NCBI RefSeq assembly: GCF_005116465.1
Contig: NZ_SWBM01000001.1
Span: 1,240,001-1,304,000 of the forward strand
DNA: 64,000 nt
Direction: 5' to 3'
DNA from: Robertmurraya kyonggiensis
GTDB lineage: Bacteria; Bacillota; Bacilli; Bacillales; Cytobacillaceae
Below, piece after piece: positions 36,658 through 45,926 of the stretch (positions are counted from its first letter, which is position 1; each line of letters starts with the position of its first letter). The notes under the pieces were generated by a model. It had not been told where the DNA came from. It saw only the letters and a list, made by a program, of their open reading frames with translations, and ran no database searches. The translations under genes and the position numbers were made by a program.

Positions 36658-37821
36658 GTGTTGTCATTTTTACCGAAACCTCACGGAGGAACTCTTGTTC
36701 AATTATTTCACCCAGAATATGACCTAACAGCCGTAAAAAATACAATCACTATTGATACAATTGCTTTAAGTGATCTAGAATTAATTGGAATCGGGCTATT
36801 TAGTCCATTAACAGGATTTTTAGGACAAAAGGATTATGAATCTGTTGTAGAAAATATGCGTCTTGCCGACGGAACTATCTGGTCAATTCCAGTAACACTT
36901 CCAGTGAGTCATGAAGTGGCGGACACTTTAGTTGCAGGTGAATCCTATAAGCTCGAGTACAGTGGTGAAGTATATGGGGTAATTACCGTTTCTGAATGGT
37001 ATGAACCAAATCTACAAAAAGAAGCCCTTAATGTTTATAAAACAGAAGAATTGGCTCATCCAGGTGTGAAACGTTTGTTTGAACGAGGGGACGTTTATGT
37101 AGCGGGTGACATCGTCTTAGTTAAGAAATCTGAAAAAGGTTTATTTTCTGATGTATGGTATGAACCGAAAGAAACTCGTGCTATGTTCGATGAAAAAGGT
37201 TGGAAAACGATCGTTGGGTTCCAAACGAGAAATCCAATTCACCGTGCCCATGAATATATTCAAAAGGCGGCATTAGAAACGGTTGATGGACTGTTTGTGA
37301 ATCCACTTGTTGGCGAAACGAAGTCTGATGATATTCCAGCTGATGTTCGTCTAAAAAGCTATCGCGTTTTACTTGAAAACTATTACCCTGCGGAAAGAGT
37401 GCATCTTGGTGTCTATCCAGCAGCTATGCGCTATGCTGGACCAAGAGAAGCAATTTTCCATGCAATTGCTCGTAAAAATTTTGGATGCACGCATTTCATT
37501 GTCGGAAGAGATCATGCTGGTGTTGGAAACTACTATGGCACATATGATGCTCAATATATTTTTAGTGAATTTACAGAAGAAGAGCTTGGAATTAAGCCAC
37601 TCTTTTTTGAACATAGCTTTTACTGCACAAAGTGTGAGGGAATGGCTTCAGATAAGACCTGCCCACATAGTAAGGAAGACCGTGTGATTTTATCTGGTAC
37701 AAAGGTTCGTGAAATGCTACGAGATGGCGTTTTACCTCCATCAACTTTTAGTCGCAAAGAGGTTGTTGAAGTGCTAATCGAAGGCATGAAGGAAACAACT
37801 GTTGTAACAGGAGGACGATGA
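36658..37821 (+). CDS. sat: Sulfate adenylyltransferase
   Basis: Activates sulfate with ATP to APS. About 387 residues with the catalytic motifs [14 protein letters not shown] (~residue 190) and [12 protein letters not shown] (~285), and a zinc-like cysteine set in [15 protein letters not shown]. Several in-frame starts exist (TTG 36652, GTG 36658, TTG 36661); GTG at 36658 is seven bases from GAAAGG and is preferred. Followed closely by cysC. Confidence 0.96.
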   Translation: MLSFLPKPHGGTLVQLFHPEYDLTAVKNTITIDTIALSDLELIGIGLFSPLTGFLGQKDYESVVENMRLADGTIWSIPVTLPVSHEVADTLVAGESYKLEYSGEVYGVITVSEWYEPNLQKEALNVYKTEELAHPGVKRLFERGDVYVAGDIVLVKKSEKGLFSDVWYEPKETRAMFDEKGWKTIVGFQTRNPIHRAHEYIQKAALETVDGLFVNPLVGETKSDDIPADVRLKSYRVLLENYYPAERVHLGVYPAAMRYAGPREAIFHAIARKNFGCTHFIVGRDHAGVGNYYGTYDAQYIFSEFTEEELGIKPLFFEHSFYCTKCEGMASDKTCPHSKEDRVILSGTKVREMLRDGVLPPSTFSRKEVVEVLIEGMKETTVVTGGR

Positions 37822-37824
37822 CCG

Positions 37825-38421
37825 GTGAAATCTACGAATCTAACATGGCATGAAGCGACAGTGATAAAACAAGACCGTCGGAACCAAAATGGACATGGAA
37901 GTTGTGTCCTATGGTTCACTGGTCTATCTGGCTCAGGAAAATCCACAATTGCCAATGCGGTTTCAAACGAGCTATTTCGTCAAGGTATTGATGAGTATGT
38001 CCTTGATGGTGATAATATCCGTCATGGACTAAATCGTGACCTTGGTTTCTCTGATGCAGATCGCACAGAAAATATTAGAAGAATTGGAGAAGTTGCCAAA
38101 CTTTTCGTTGATAGTGGTAAAATTGTAACAACAGCATTTATTTCTCCATTTCGCTCTGACAGAGATCAGGTGAGAGCACTTTTTGAAGAAGGAGAATTTA
38201 TTGAAATCTATATTGCTTGTCCATTAGAGGAATGCGAACGAAGAGACCCAAAGAATCTCTATCAGAAAGCGCGCAAAGGGGAGATCAAAGACTTCACTGG
38301 CATTCATTCTCCTTATGAAGCTCCTGAAAAACCAGAGTTATCTATAGCTTCGCACCAATTATCCGTGCCAGAAGCAGTCGAGAAGATACTTACTTTTTTA
38401 CAAGAAAAACATATCATTTAG
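37825..38421 (+). CDS. cysC: Adenylylsulfate kinase
   Basis: Converts APS to PAPS. 198 residues with Walker A FTGLSGSGKSTIANAV near residue 33, DGDNIRHGLNRDLGFS for APS binding and the lid region KNLYQKARKGEI. GTG start four bases after sat. With a cluster-bearing CysH that probably uses APS, CysC may be partly dispensable for reduction, as in B. subtilis. Confidence 0.96.
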   Translation: MKSTNLTWHEATVIKQDRRNQNGHGSCVLWFTGLSGSGKSTIANAVSNELFRQGIDEYVLDGDNIRHGLNRDLGFSDADRTENIRRIGEVAKLFVDSGKIVTTAFISPFRSDRDQVRALFEEGEFIEIYIACPLEECERRDPKNLYQKARKGEIKDFTGIHSPYEAPEKPELSIASHQLSVPEAVEKILTFLQEKHII

Positions 38422-38443
38422 TAATCGAAGGGAAGAACGTTCT

Positions 38444-39208
38444 ATGGTTGGCAAAGTCTATTTAGTTGGTGCAGGACCAGGCGATCCAGAATTAATCACA
38501 GTAAAAGGTTTAAGATACCTCCAGCAAGCAGACGTCGTTTTATATGATCGATTAGTCAATCCAGAACTACTTACTTACGCAAAGGAAGGGGCAGAGTTGA
38601 TCTTTTGCGGAAAAGATCCGAAAGCCCATGTGATCCAACAAGAAGTGATCAATGAAAATCTAGTTAAATATGCGAAGAATGGACATCAGGTCGTCCGCTT
38701 AAAAGGCGGCGATCCTTTTGTTTTTGGTCGAGGTGGGGAAGAAGCAGAGGTCTGCGTAAGAAATCAAATTCCATTTGAGGTCGTCCCAGGGATCACTGCT
38801 GGAATTGGAGCTGCAGCATACGCAGGTATTCCAGTCACCCATCGCCATATTAGTAAAAGCTTCGCCTTCATTACTGGCCATCAAGCTGGAGATGAAGCAG
38901 CAGAACAACAGTGGTCTCATTTAGCAAAAGGGGTAGATACGATCTGTATTTATATGGGCGTAACCCATCTAGCCTCGATTGCAAATAATCTCATCAAACA
39001 CGGAAAATCACCAAATACACCCGTTGCACTCATCCACTGGGGTACGTTATCCACGCAAAGGACTGTCGTTGGCACGCTTGAAACGATTGTTGATGAAGTC
39101 AAAAAAGCAGGAATTACCAATCCAAGTATGACGGTAATCGGTGAGGTTGTGCGTCTAAAAGAAGAATTGCGCTGGTTCAATGAAATCATCCCAGCTACGC
39201 AAGCTTAG
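38444..39208 (+). CDS. sumT: Uroporphyrinogen-III C-methyltransferase
   Basis: Makes precorrin-2 using SAM, the first siroheme-specific step. 254 residues with YLVGAGPGDPELITVKG at the start, VVRLKGGDPFVFGRGGEEAE and VVPGITAGIGAAAYAGIPVT, all CobA/CysG-A signatures. Equivalent to B. subtilis YlnD. Twenty-two bases after cysC. Confidence 0.95.
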   Translation: MVGKVYLVGAGPGDPELITVKGLRYLQQADVVLYDRLVNPELLTYAKEGAELIFCGKDPKAHVIQQEVINENLVKYAKNGHQVVRLKGGDPFVFGRGGEEAEVCVRNQIPFEVVPGITAGIGAAAYAGIPVTHRHISKSFAFITGHQAGDEAAEQQWSHLAKGVDTICIYMGVTHLASIANNLIKHGKSPNTPVALIHWGTLSTQRTVVGTLETIVDEVKKAGITNPSMTVIGEVVRLKEELRWFNEIIPATQA

Positions 39209-39227
39209 GAGAATAGGAGATTCGTAG

Positions 39228-39971
39228 ATGAAAGCGATCCTTTTTGTCGGTCATGGTACACGTTTAAAGAAAGGCGAAAACGAAGCTAAGGCGTTTTTGC
39301 AAAATGTCATGGAAAAAGTTGATATCCCAATTCAAGAAATCAGCTTTCTCGAACTCTCTAGTCCTTCTATAGAAGAGGGGTTTCAACGCTGTGTAGATAG
39401 AGGAGCAAAAGAAGTGACCGTCGTTCCGATCCTGCTTTTAACCGCAGGGCATATGAAGCATGACATTCCCGCAGAGCTTGCAACTATCCAATTGAGTTTT
39501 CCTAAAATACCGATAACGTTAAAACAAGCATTCGGTGTTCAAGGAAATATTCTTGATGCGATTGCTGAGCTTGTTCATGATAGTGTTCCGGACTTAACAA
39601 GCGAGGACTCGCTCTTAATCGTTGGAAGAGGCAGTAGTGACCTCGGGATTCACACAGCTTTCTCTGAAATTGAAAAAGGCATTCAGGAACGTCTTGGAAT
39701 TTCGAAAATTTCTAGTTGTTATTTAGCTGCAACTGAACCAAAATTCCATGATGGATTAGAGACAATGCTTGAACAATCACCACAGCGTGTCATTGTCATT
39801 CCTTATTTGCTCTTCTCTGGATTGCTTTTATCAGAAGTCATGTTGGCGTGCAAAAAACGTGGTCCAAAGGTGATTCAAATTGAACCGTTAAGCCGACATA
39901 AAGCGATGGAAGACGTCGTTGTCCAAATTGCTACTGAAGGGATGAAGTGTGATGCAGTCCTTAATGATTGA
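39228..39971 (+). CDS. sirB: Sirohydrochlorin ferrochelatase
   Basis: Inserts iron into sirohydrochlorin. 247 residues, CbiX-type, with ILFVGHGTRLKKGENEA at the N terminus and VVPILLLTAGHMKHDIP; the histidines in FVGHG and AGHMKHD are expected metal/active-site residues. Corresponds to YlnE. Its 3' end overlaps sirC by 20 bases. Confidence 0.93.
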   Translation: MKAILFVGHGTRLKKGENEAKAFLQNVMEKVDIPIQEISFLELSSPSIEEGFQRCVDRGAKEVTVVPILLLTAGHMKHDIPAELATIQLSFPKIPITLKQAFGVQGNILDAIAELVHDSVPDLTSEDSLLIVGRGSSDLGIHTAFSEIEKGIQERLGISKISSCYLAATEPKFHDGLETMLEQSPQRVIVIPYLLFSGLLLSEVMLACKKRGPKVIQIEPLSRHKAMEDVVVQIATEGMKCDAVLND

Positions 39972-40563
39972 ATTGACAGGTAAGAAGGTCATCATCGTTG
40001 GCGGCGGACGAATTGCTGCTCGAAAGGCGAAGACATTAGCGAAGGAAAAAGCTTCCATTACGTTTATTGCTCTCCATTTTAGAGAAGAAGTGAAAGTATT
40101 ATCGGAGCAACATGGCTACGAGCTAATCGTCAAGGAAGCTACGCCAAATGACCTTGTGGATGCTTTTCTAGTTATTCTTGCAACAAATGATCGGGAAGCA
40201 AATCAGGCTTTAGCCGAATCCTTATCCTCTAACCAACTTGTTTGTGTTGTCGACAGGGCCGAAGAGGGGAATGTGCAATTTCCTGCTACTGTTCGTCGGG
40301 GTCATCTCCAATTAGCGATTTCTACTGGAGGAGCAAGCCCAAAGCTTACGCGTAAATTAAAGAAAGAGCTAGAGTCTCAATTTGATGAAAGCTGGACAAG
40401 CTATTTGGATTTTTTAGCGAAATGTCGCGAGATTATTAAGAATCTTCCACTTTCAGAACAAGAAAAAAATGATAGACTTTGCCTACTTTTAGATGAACGA
40501 TATCGTTTCAATGAAGAAGAGCAAAAAATGGAAATAAACTCACTTGAAAAAATAATCATTTAA
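39952..40563 (+). CDS. sirC: Precorrin-2 dehydrogenase
   Basis: NAD-dependent oxidation of precorrin-2 to sirohydrochlorin. About 203 residues with the Rossmann motif KVIIVGGGRIAARKAKTL near the N terminus and STGGASPKLTRKLKKEL, which orients the substrate. Corresponds to YlnF. ATG at 39952 or 39964. Last gene of the sulfur operon; terminator follows. Confidence 0.93.
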   Translation: MQSLMIELTGKKVIIVGGGRIAARKAKTLAKEKASITFIALHFREEVKVLSEQHGYELIVKEATPNDLVDAFLVILATNDREANQALAESLSSNQLVCVVDRAEEGNVQFPATVRRGHLQLAISTGGASPKLTRKLKKELESQFDESWTSYLDFLAKCREIIKNLPLSEQEKNDRLCLLLDERYRFNEEEQKMEINSLEKIII

Positions 40564-40646
40564 CTAGCCGTATGCTCCTATTCTGTAATATAATTGGATC
40601 AATGAATGAAGTGACAAGTATTTGTTCATCTCGTTAATATTTGTAA

Positions 40647-40676
40647 AAGTTAATCGACTCGATTAGCTTTTTTTCA
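40647..40676 (+). terminator. Terminator of the cysH operon
   Basis: TAATCG (40651-40656) / CGATTA (40660-40665) with flanking pairs, followed by seven T. Confidence 0.75.
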
Positions 40677-40693
40677 TGAAAAAGGGGACACGT

Positions 40694-41731
40694 ATGGCAA
40701 ATCAAGTTGAGAACCTTGAAGAACTAAAAAGAAAAATTTACATCTATGCGTCACCCTTTATCATTTTTGCACTGTTACTAAATACTATTTTAGATGAATC
40801 CGTAGGTATTAGTGTCTATGCGAATATTGTTGTGTTAATTTATTTATCCATTAGTTTGGTATTAGTTTACAAAAGATTTATGTTTCGATTTCTTGAGCTT
40901 TCGAATTTATTTCTGATAAGCATTTATCTGCTCCATCAATTTAACCAAGCTGTTAATACAATTCTGCTTAAGCAGAACACAAACCTTGGTGATTTTACAA
41001 TGTGGATGCCAATAATTGTGATTTTTTTCTATTTAACATTAGGTAGAAAAAAAGGAGTTATATATTCGCTTGGAATCTTTATCATTACTTTGGGCATAGG
41101 ATTGGTTCATTTAAAGAAATTTGGGAATCTCGCAATGGATTCATTGATTCAATATTATTTATCAAATATTGTATATATACTCGCATTTTATTATTCGCAG
41201 TTTGCTTTTGGCATTTTCACAGAATTAAAGTCGATTAAAACAAATGCTTATATTGATCCTCTAACAGAAATTGCAAATCGTCGTAAGATGTATTTATTTT
41301 TAGACAACCATTTAAAAACAAATAATGAGTTATCCGTTATTCTAATGGATATTGATAATTTCAAGTCTGTTAATGACCACTATGGCCATGATGTGGGAGA
41401 TGACGTCCTACAAGAATTCACAAAACTGATTAGTCAACATCTTTCAGAAGAAGAAATGTTTGGAAGATGGGGCGGGGAAGAATTCATCATTTTTTCTCCT
41501 GCTACCAGCTCTGATGCAATGGCGTTAGCGGAACGACTCAGAAGAATTGTCGATTATTATAGTTTCACGAAAGTTGGACATGTCACTGCCAGCTTCGGAG
41601 TCTCGAGCTACAAAGCAGGAGATACAAAGGAAAGCTTGTTTAAACGAGCAGACGTAGCCTTGTATCAATCCAAATCAAATGGGAAAAATAAAGTAAATCA
41701 AATAGATGCTGAAGAACTGGGGAGAGCCTAG
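40694..41731 (+). CDS. Membrane-bound diguanylate cyclase
   Basis: Synthesises cyclic di-GMP. About 345 residues: six or so membrane segments in the first 170, then a GGDEF domain (~185-345) beginning DPLTEIANRR, with VILMDIDNFKSVNDHYGH and the active-site sequence RWGGEEFIIF (GGEEF, catalytically competent). No RxxD inhibitory site is visible before it. ATG 40694 follows AAAAGGGG; an ATG at 40676 lies directly at the preceding terminator. No EAL or PilZ gene nearby; the membrane part is a probable sensor without a named domain. Confidence 0.9.
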   Translation: MANQVENLEELKRKIYIYASPFIIFALLLNTILDESVGISVYANIVVLIYLSISLVLVYKRFMFRFLELSNLFLISIYLLHQFNQAVNTILLKQNTNLGDFTMWMPIIVIFFYLTLGRKKGVIYSLGIFIITLGIGLVHLKKFGNLAMDSLIQYYLSNIVYILAFYYSQFAFGIFTELKSIKTNAYIDPLTEIANRRKMYLFLDNHLKTNNELSVILMDIDNFKSVNDHYGHDVGDDVLQEFTKLISQHLSEEEMFGRWGGEEFIIFSPATSSDAMALAERLRRIVDYYSFTKVGHVTASFGVSSYKAGDTKESLFKRADVALYQSKSNGKNKVNQIDAEELGRA

Positions 41732-41748
41732 TTCTTTTTTATATTTAT

Positions 41749-41874
41749 ATATTTGCAGACATGGGGGCAACGTTGTTCTTAACTTTGAATAATCTCCGAT
41801 TAATGAGCGTAAATGAATATGTCGGTGCCGTTAAGCGTGGTCTTAATCAGTCTGTTTTTGTAAAAAAAGCTTAG
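41749..41874 (+). pseudogene. Remnant of a heavy-metal P-type ATPase C terminus
   Basis: A short open stretch reading FADMGATLFLTLNNLRLM resembles the conserved last membrane helix and end of CadA/ZosA/CopA-type P1B ATPases (compare ADMGATxxVxLNxLRLM). There is no ribosome site, and no matching upstream domains; the diguanylate cyclase gene ends 18 bases before. It is best read as the 3' scar of a lost metal-export gene. A hairpin terminator follows. Confidence 0.65.
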
Positions 41875-41888
41875 TAACAATATTCCAT

Positions 41889-41914
41889 GAGCTCATGAAA
41901 ATGAGCTTTTTTTC
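41889..41914 (+). terminator. Terminator after the ATPase remnant
   Basis: AGCTCAT-GAAA-ATGAGCT perfect stem followed by TTTTTT. Confidence 0.85.
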
Positions 41915-42000
41915 ATGGCTATATATTTACATTTTTTTAATATCCACATTACAATCGACCTTTATAATTAACATCAAGAAAGGGATAAAGGAGAGGGACA

Positions 42001-42528
42001 ATGCTAGTAAAATGGGTTGAGAGTCTTTATAAGTTTGAATGTCATTTATTTCGTACGTTAAACCGTCAATTTGAGCGAAAAAGCTTGAATGCGTTTTTTC
42101 GTCAAATCACTCATTTAGGCGGCGCGTGGTTCACGATTGCTGTGACCCTGTTCATTATTGTATTTGCCGAAATTCCTGTGAAAATGTGGGGAATTCAAAG
42201 TGCAGCAGCTCTCACATCCAGTCACATCTTAGTCTCTATTATTAAAAAACTTTATCCTAGAAGCAGACCATATCTTGCTTTACAGGATGCAAGAGTACCA
42301 GCCAATCCTCTATCGGATCATTCGTTCCCATCGGGGCATACGACAGCAATCTTCTCGATTATTACACCGTTTATAATCCAAATGCCGATTTTGGGCGTCA
42401 TTCTCTATCCAGTTGGTATTAGTGTAGGAATGTCCCGCGTATTCCTGGGTCTACATTATCCATCCGATGTACTAGCTGGTTCGATTGTTGGTACGATATT
42501 CGGGCTATTAATGGTTTCACTCATTTAG
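42001..42528 (+). CDS. PAP2-family membrane phosphatase
   Basis: 175 residues with four or five membrane segments and the three PAP2 motifs: KKLYPRSRP, SFPSGHTTA and SRVFLGLHYPSD. Such proteins dephosphorylate undecaprenyl pyrophosphate or phosphatidylglycerophosphate-like lipids on the outer membrane face. It begins a three-gene operon with a glycosyltransferase and UDP-glucose dehydrogenase, suggesting lipid-carrier recycling in an envelope polysaccharide or glycolipid pathway. Confidence 0.9.
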   Translation: MLVKWVESLYKFECHLFRTLNRQFERKSLNAFFRQITHLGGAWFTIAVTLFIIVFAEIPVKMWGIQSAAALTSSHILVSIIKKLYPRSRPYLALQDARVPANPLSDHSFPSGHTTAIFSIITPFIIQMPILGVILYPVGISVGMSRVFLGLHYPSDVLAGSIVGTIFGLLMVSLI

Positions 42529-42542
42529 GGGGAGGGAGAAGC

Positions 42543-43694
42543 ATGAAGATTGCTATCTTTACAGATACATTTACTCCGCAAGTGAATGGAGTAGCTCGTA
42601 CATTTCAAAGATTTGTAGAATACTTGGACCAAAATGAAATTCAGTATCGTCTATTTGTACCTGATACAAAAGACGAGGATCCTTTTACCAAACAAATCTT
42701 TCGCTTTGCGAGCTTACCATTTTTCCTCTATCCAGAATGCCGCCTAGCTCTTCCGAATGTCTTTCATATCAAAAAAGAGCTAGAGCAATTTCAACCAGAC
42801 ATTATCCACATCGCAACCCCTTTTAATATGGGATTAACAGGCCTTTATTATGGAAAAAAATTGAATATTCCCATCGTTGGTTCTTATCACACTCATTTTG
42901 ACCATTATCTCCAATACTACGACCTACAATTTCTTTCAAAATGGCTATGGAAATATATGAATTGGTTTCATAGCTCCTTTCAAAAAACATTCGTACCTTC
43001 CTATGAAACAAAACACGAGCTTATCCGGCGAGGATTTTCTGATCTAGAAATTTGGAGCAGAGGGGTCAATTGCCAAATCTTTCATCCAAACTTTTCATCT
43101 AGCCGTCTTCGTGAAGAATATCGTATTACCGCACCTTATATATTATCCTTTGTTGGTCGTCTTGCACCTGAAAAAGACATTAATGTACTCATAAAAATTG
43201 CACAGCAGCTACCATCTGAAATCAAAGAGAACGTTCATTGGCTCATTGCAGGTGACGGACCACTTTATCATGAACTTCAAGAGCAAAATAACGAAAATAT
43301 GACTTTTACCGGTTATATCAAAGGGCAAGAATTAGCTGAACTATATGCTGCGAGCGATCTATTTATTTTTCCATCAAAAACTGAAACATTTGGAAATGTC
43401 GTCTTAGAAGCACTCGCCTGTGGTACGCCAGCGATTGGAGCAAGAGCTGGTGGGGTTCAGGAAATTATTCGTCACGATCATACAGGTCACTTATGTGAAC
43501 CTGGAAATGTAGAAGACTTTATATCTCGTATCGTTGAACTTTTACAAAATCCATCGAAACGAAAACAGATGGGCTATGAAGGACGAAAATATGCTTTAAG
43601 TCGTTCGTGGAACGCTATTTTCCATGACTTATTGACTCATTATGAGGAAGTTATTGAGCTAGACAAACCACAGGATTTCGTCGCGAACATGTAG
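42543..43694 (+). CDS. GT4-family glycosyltransferase
   Basis: 383 residues with GT-B fold: N-terminal IAIFTDTFTPQVNGVARTF and C-terminal nucleotide-sugar site FVGRLAPEKDINVL and ETFGNVVLEALACGTPAIG (E-x7-E). It resembles mannosyl/glucosyl transferases of the MgtA and B. subtilis YtcC type. No signal or membrane segment; acts on the cytoplasmic face. GGAGGGAG site. Lies between PAP2 and UDP-glucose dehydrogenase, so it may transfer glucuronic acid or another sugar to a lipid. Confidence 0.88.
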   Translation: MKIAIFTDTFTPQVNGVARTFQRFVEYLDQNEIQYRLFVPDTKDEDPFTKQIFRFASLPFFLYPECRLALPNVFHIKKELEQFQPDIIHIATPFNMGLTGLYYGKKLNIPIVGSYHTHFDHYLQYYDLQFLSKWLWKYMNWFHSSFQKTFVPSYETKHELIRRGFSDLEIWSRGVNCQIFHPNFSSSRLREEYRITAPYILSFVGRLAPEKDINVLIKIAQQLPSEIKENVHWLIAGDGPLYHELQEQNNENMTFTGYIKGQELAELYAASDLFIFPSKTETFGNVVLEALACGTPAIGARAGGVQEIIRHDHTGHLCEPGNVEDFISRIVELLQNPSKRKQMGYEGRKYALSRSWNAIFHDLLTHYEEVIELDKPQDFVANM

Positions 43695-43705
43695 GAGGGA
43701 TAGGC

Positions 43706-45031
43706 ATGAGAAAAATTGCTGTAATCGGAACTGGATACGTTGGACTCGTAACTGGTGCATGCTTTGCCGAAATTGGTCATCAAGTGAAATGTTTGGATAT
43801 CGATGAAAAGAAAATTTACGACTTAAGCAAAGGGATCATCCCTTTTTATGAGCCAGGGCTTGAGGATTTAGTAAAAGAAAATCTAGAAAATAACCGTCTA
43901 TTTTTTACAACAAATTCTTCATTTGCCTTTCATGATGCGGAAGTGATTTATATAGCTGTTGGGACACCAGCAAAAGAAGACGGCTCATCAAACTTGGAAT
44001 ATATTTTTCGGGCCGCTAATAATATAGCTAAATATGCAACAAAAAATGTGATAGTCGTCACAAAGAGCACCGTACCAGTCGGAACGAACGAAAGGATTAA
44101 AGAGCTTATTACGATGAATGGGTTGAAGGTCGAAGTCGTTTCCAATCCGGAGTTTTTACGAGAAGGGCAAGCGATTAACGATACTTTCCGTGGTGATCGA
44201 ATCATCATCGGCTCAGATAACGACACAGCTGCAACTGTTATAGAAGAAATAAATCAACATTTTCATGTAAAAGTGATTCATACGGATATAAAAAGTGCTG
44301 AAATGATTAAATATGCTTCCAACGCATTCTTAGCAACAAAGATAAGCTTCATCAATGAAATCTCGACCATCTGTGAAAAATTGGGTGCCAATATAGAGGA
44401 TGTAGCCTATGGAATGGGGCTGGACTCACGGATTGGCACTCAATTTCTAAAAGCCGGTATTGGCTATGGTGGCTCATGCTTTCCAAAGGACACAAAATCA
44501 TTGGTTCAGATAGCAGGGAATGTGAAGCATAAATTTGACCTTTTAGAAGCTGTCATCAACGTGAACAATAAGCAACAAGTAAAACTAGTCGAACAAGCTA
44601 TGGCTCGCTTCGGAAATTTACAAGGATTGAATGTCGCTTTACTCGGCCTCTCCTTTAAACCAAACACGGATGATGTACGGGAGTCTGCTTCGATTGTGAT
44701 GACCAACCGCTTACTTGAAGAAGGAGTGAGTATAACAGCATATGACCCTGTAGCCATTGAAAAAGCGAAATCGGTTTTACCAAGTGAAGTTCATTTTACT
44801 AAAGATATCGTGGAAGCCCTGTACTTAGCTGATATGGCGTTTATCATCACCGACTGGGATGAGATTAAGAGGCTACCACTTTCCGTCTATGAAAATATGA
44901 TGAGAACACCTGTCATTTATGATGGACGAAATTGCTATTCAATTGAGGCAGTGAAGCAGCATCGAGTGGAGTATCATTCGATTGGTCGTAAATCGGTGAA
45001 AAATTTGAAGAATGAAGTCGTGATTCATTAA
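43706..45031 (+). CDS. UDP-glucose 6-dehydrogenase
   Basis: Oxidises UDP-glucose to UDP-glucuronate with NAD. 441 residues: Rossmann motif AVIGTGYVGLVTGACFAE, central VSNPEFLREGQAI, catalytic cysteine in GYGGSCFPKDTKSL (~residue 260) and a C-terminal domain LGLSFKPNTDDVRESAS. Homologues in B. subtilis are TuaD, Ugd and YtcA; the adjacent YtcC-like glycosyltransferase favours YtcA. Eleven bases after the glycosyltransferase gene. Confidence 0.95.
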   Translation: MRKIAVIGTGYVGLVTGACFAEIGHQVKCLDIDEKKIYDLSKGIIPFYEPGLEDLVKENLENNRLFFTTNSSFAFHDAEVIYIAVGTPAKEDGSSNLEYIFRAANNIAKYATKNVIVVTKSTVPVGTNERIKELITMNGLKVEVVSNPEFLREGQAINDTFRGDRIIIGSDNDTAATVIEEINQHFHVKVIHTDIKSAEMIKYASNAFLATKISFINEISTICEKLGANIEDVAYGMGLDSRIGTQFLKAGIGYGGSCFPKDTKSLVQIAGNVKHKFDLLEAVINVNNKQQVKLVEQAMARFGNLQGLNVALLGLSFKPNTDDVRESASIVMTNRLLEEGVSITAYDPVAIEKAKSVLPSEVHFTKDIVEALYLADMAFIITDWDEIKRLPLSVYENMMRTPVIYDGRNCYSIEAVKQHRVEYHSIGRKSVKNLKNEVVIH

Positions 45032-45039
45032 ATTTATTC

Positions 45040-45082
45040 AAATAGCAGACTAAATTCTTTTAGGAATTGGTTTGCTATTTTT
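45040..45082 (+). terminator. Terminator of the PAP2-GT4-UDP-glucose dehydrogenase operon
   Basis: AAATAGCA (45040-45047) / TGCTATTT (45073-45080) with a ~25-base loop and T tail. Confidence 0.75.
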
Positions 45083-45149
45083 AGTTTATCAATAATTGTA
45101 ATTTTCTGTTAAAATAGACAAAAGTGGATGATTTGGAGGGGAAGTTATT

Positions 45150-45911
45150 TTGGCAGAAGTTCATATGCATGAGTTGAATACAACAACCATTGACGGAATC
45201 GGAAGTTTTTGTCTCAGAAGTAAGAAATCATCAAATGGTTACATAAGCAAAAACAACTGGCTTAATAATAGGTTTGAAGAAGGTTTGAAGTATATTCAAC
45301 TGTTTGAGAAGGAAAAACAAGTAGGCTTTATAGAATATACGGAATCCGAATTTTCTTCTCGAGTCGTTTATGCTGAAAATTATTTGGTCATTCATTGTTT
45401 GTGGGTGAGTGAAACTGGAAAGGGTTATGGAACGAAGCTGATAAACAAATGCCTAGAGGACGCAATAAATAGAGGTAAAGCTGGCATAGCAGTTGTAACA
45501 AATTCAGAAACTTCATGGACCCCAAGCAAAGATATTTTCTTTAAAAATCAATTTGAGTTAGTGGATACGGCACCTTTTCATTTTGAATTATTTGCCTATC
45601 CATTGAAAAAAAGTAATCTACCAACTTTTCCATGTAACTGGGAGGAAAGAATTGAGAGATTTCAAGTTCTAACCATTCTTCGTACCTTTCAATGTCCCTA
45701 TGTAGATATCGCGACAGAAAATGTAATGGCTGCAGCAAAAACATTGGGGATTGATGCCAAAATCATTGATTTTAGAAATCGAGATGAATTGATGGAATTA
45801 TCTCCAACTCCTTATGGAATATTTTCAGTTATTTATAAGGGACAACTAATCTCCTTTCATAGATTAACCATTCATTCAGTCATGAAAAGATTAAGAGATA
45901 TTATCAATTAA
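45150..45911 (+). CDS. yoaP: GNAT acetyltransferase with YoaP-like C-terminal domain
   Basis: 253 residues. N-terminal half is a GNAT fold with the acetyl-CoA loop VSETGKGYGTKLINKCLED (~residue 93). The C-terminal part from ~170 contains FPCNWEERIERF and LRTFQCPYVDIATENVMAAA, as in B. subtilis YoaP. Starts at TTG after GAGGGG. The next gene begins immediately at its stop codon. Substrate unknown. Confidence 0.82.
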   Translation: MAEVHMHELNTTTIDGIGSFCLRSKKSSNGYISKNNWLNNRFEEGLKYIQLFEKEKQVGFIEYTESEFSSRVVYAENYLVIHCLWVSETGKGYGTKLINKCLEDAINRGKAGIAVVTNSETSWTPSKDIFFKNQFELVDTAPFHFELFAYPLKKSNLPTFPCNWEERIERFQVLTILRTFQCPYVDIATENVMAAAKTLGIDAKIIDFRNRDELMELSPTPYGIFSVIYKGQLISFHRLTIHSVMKRLRDIIN

Positions 45912-45926
45912 ATGGGGGAAATCGGA

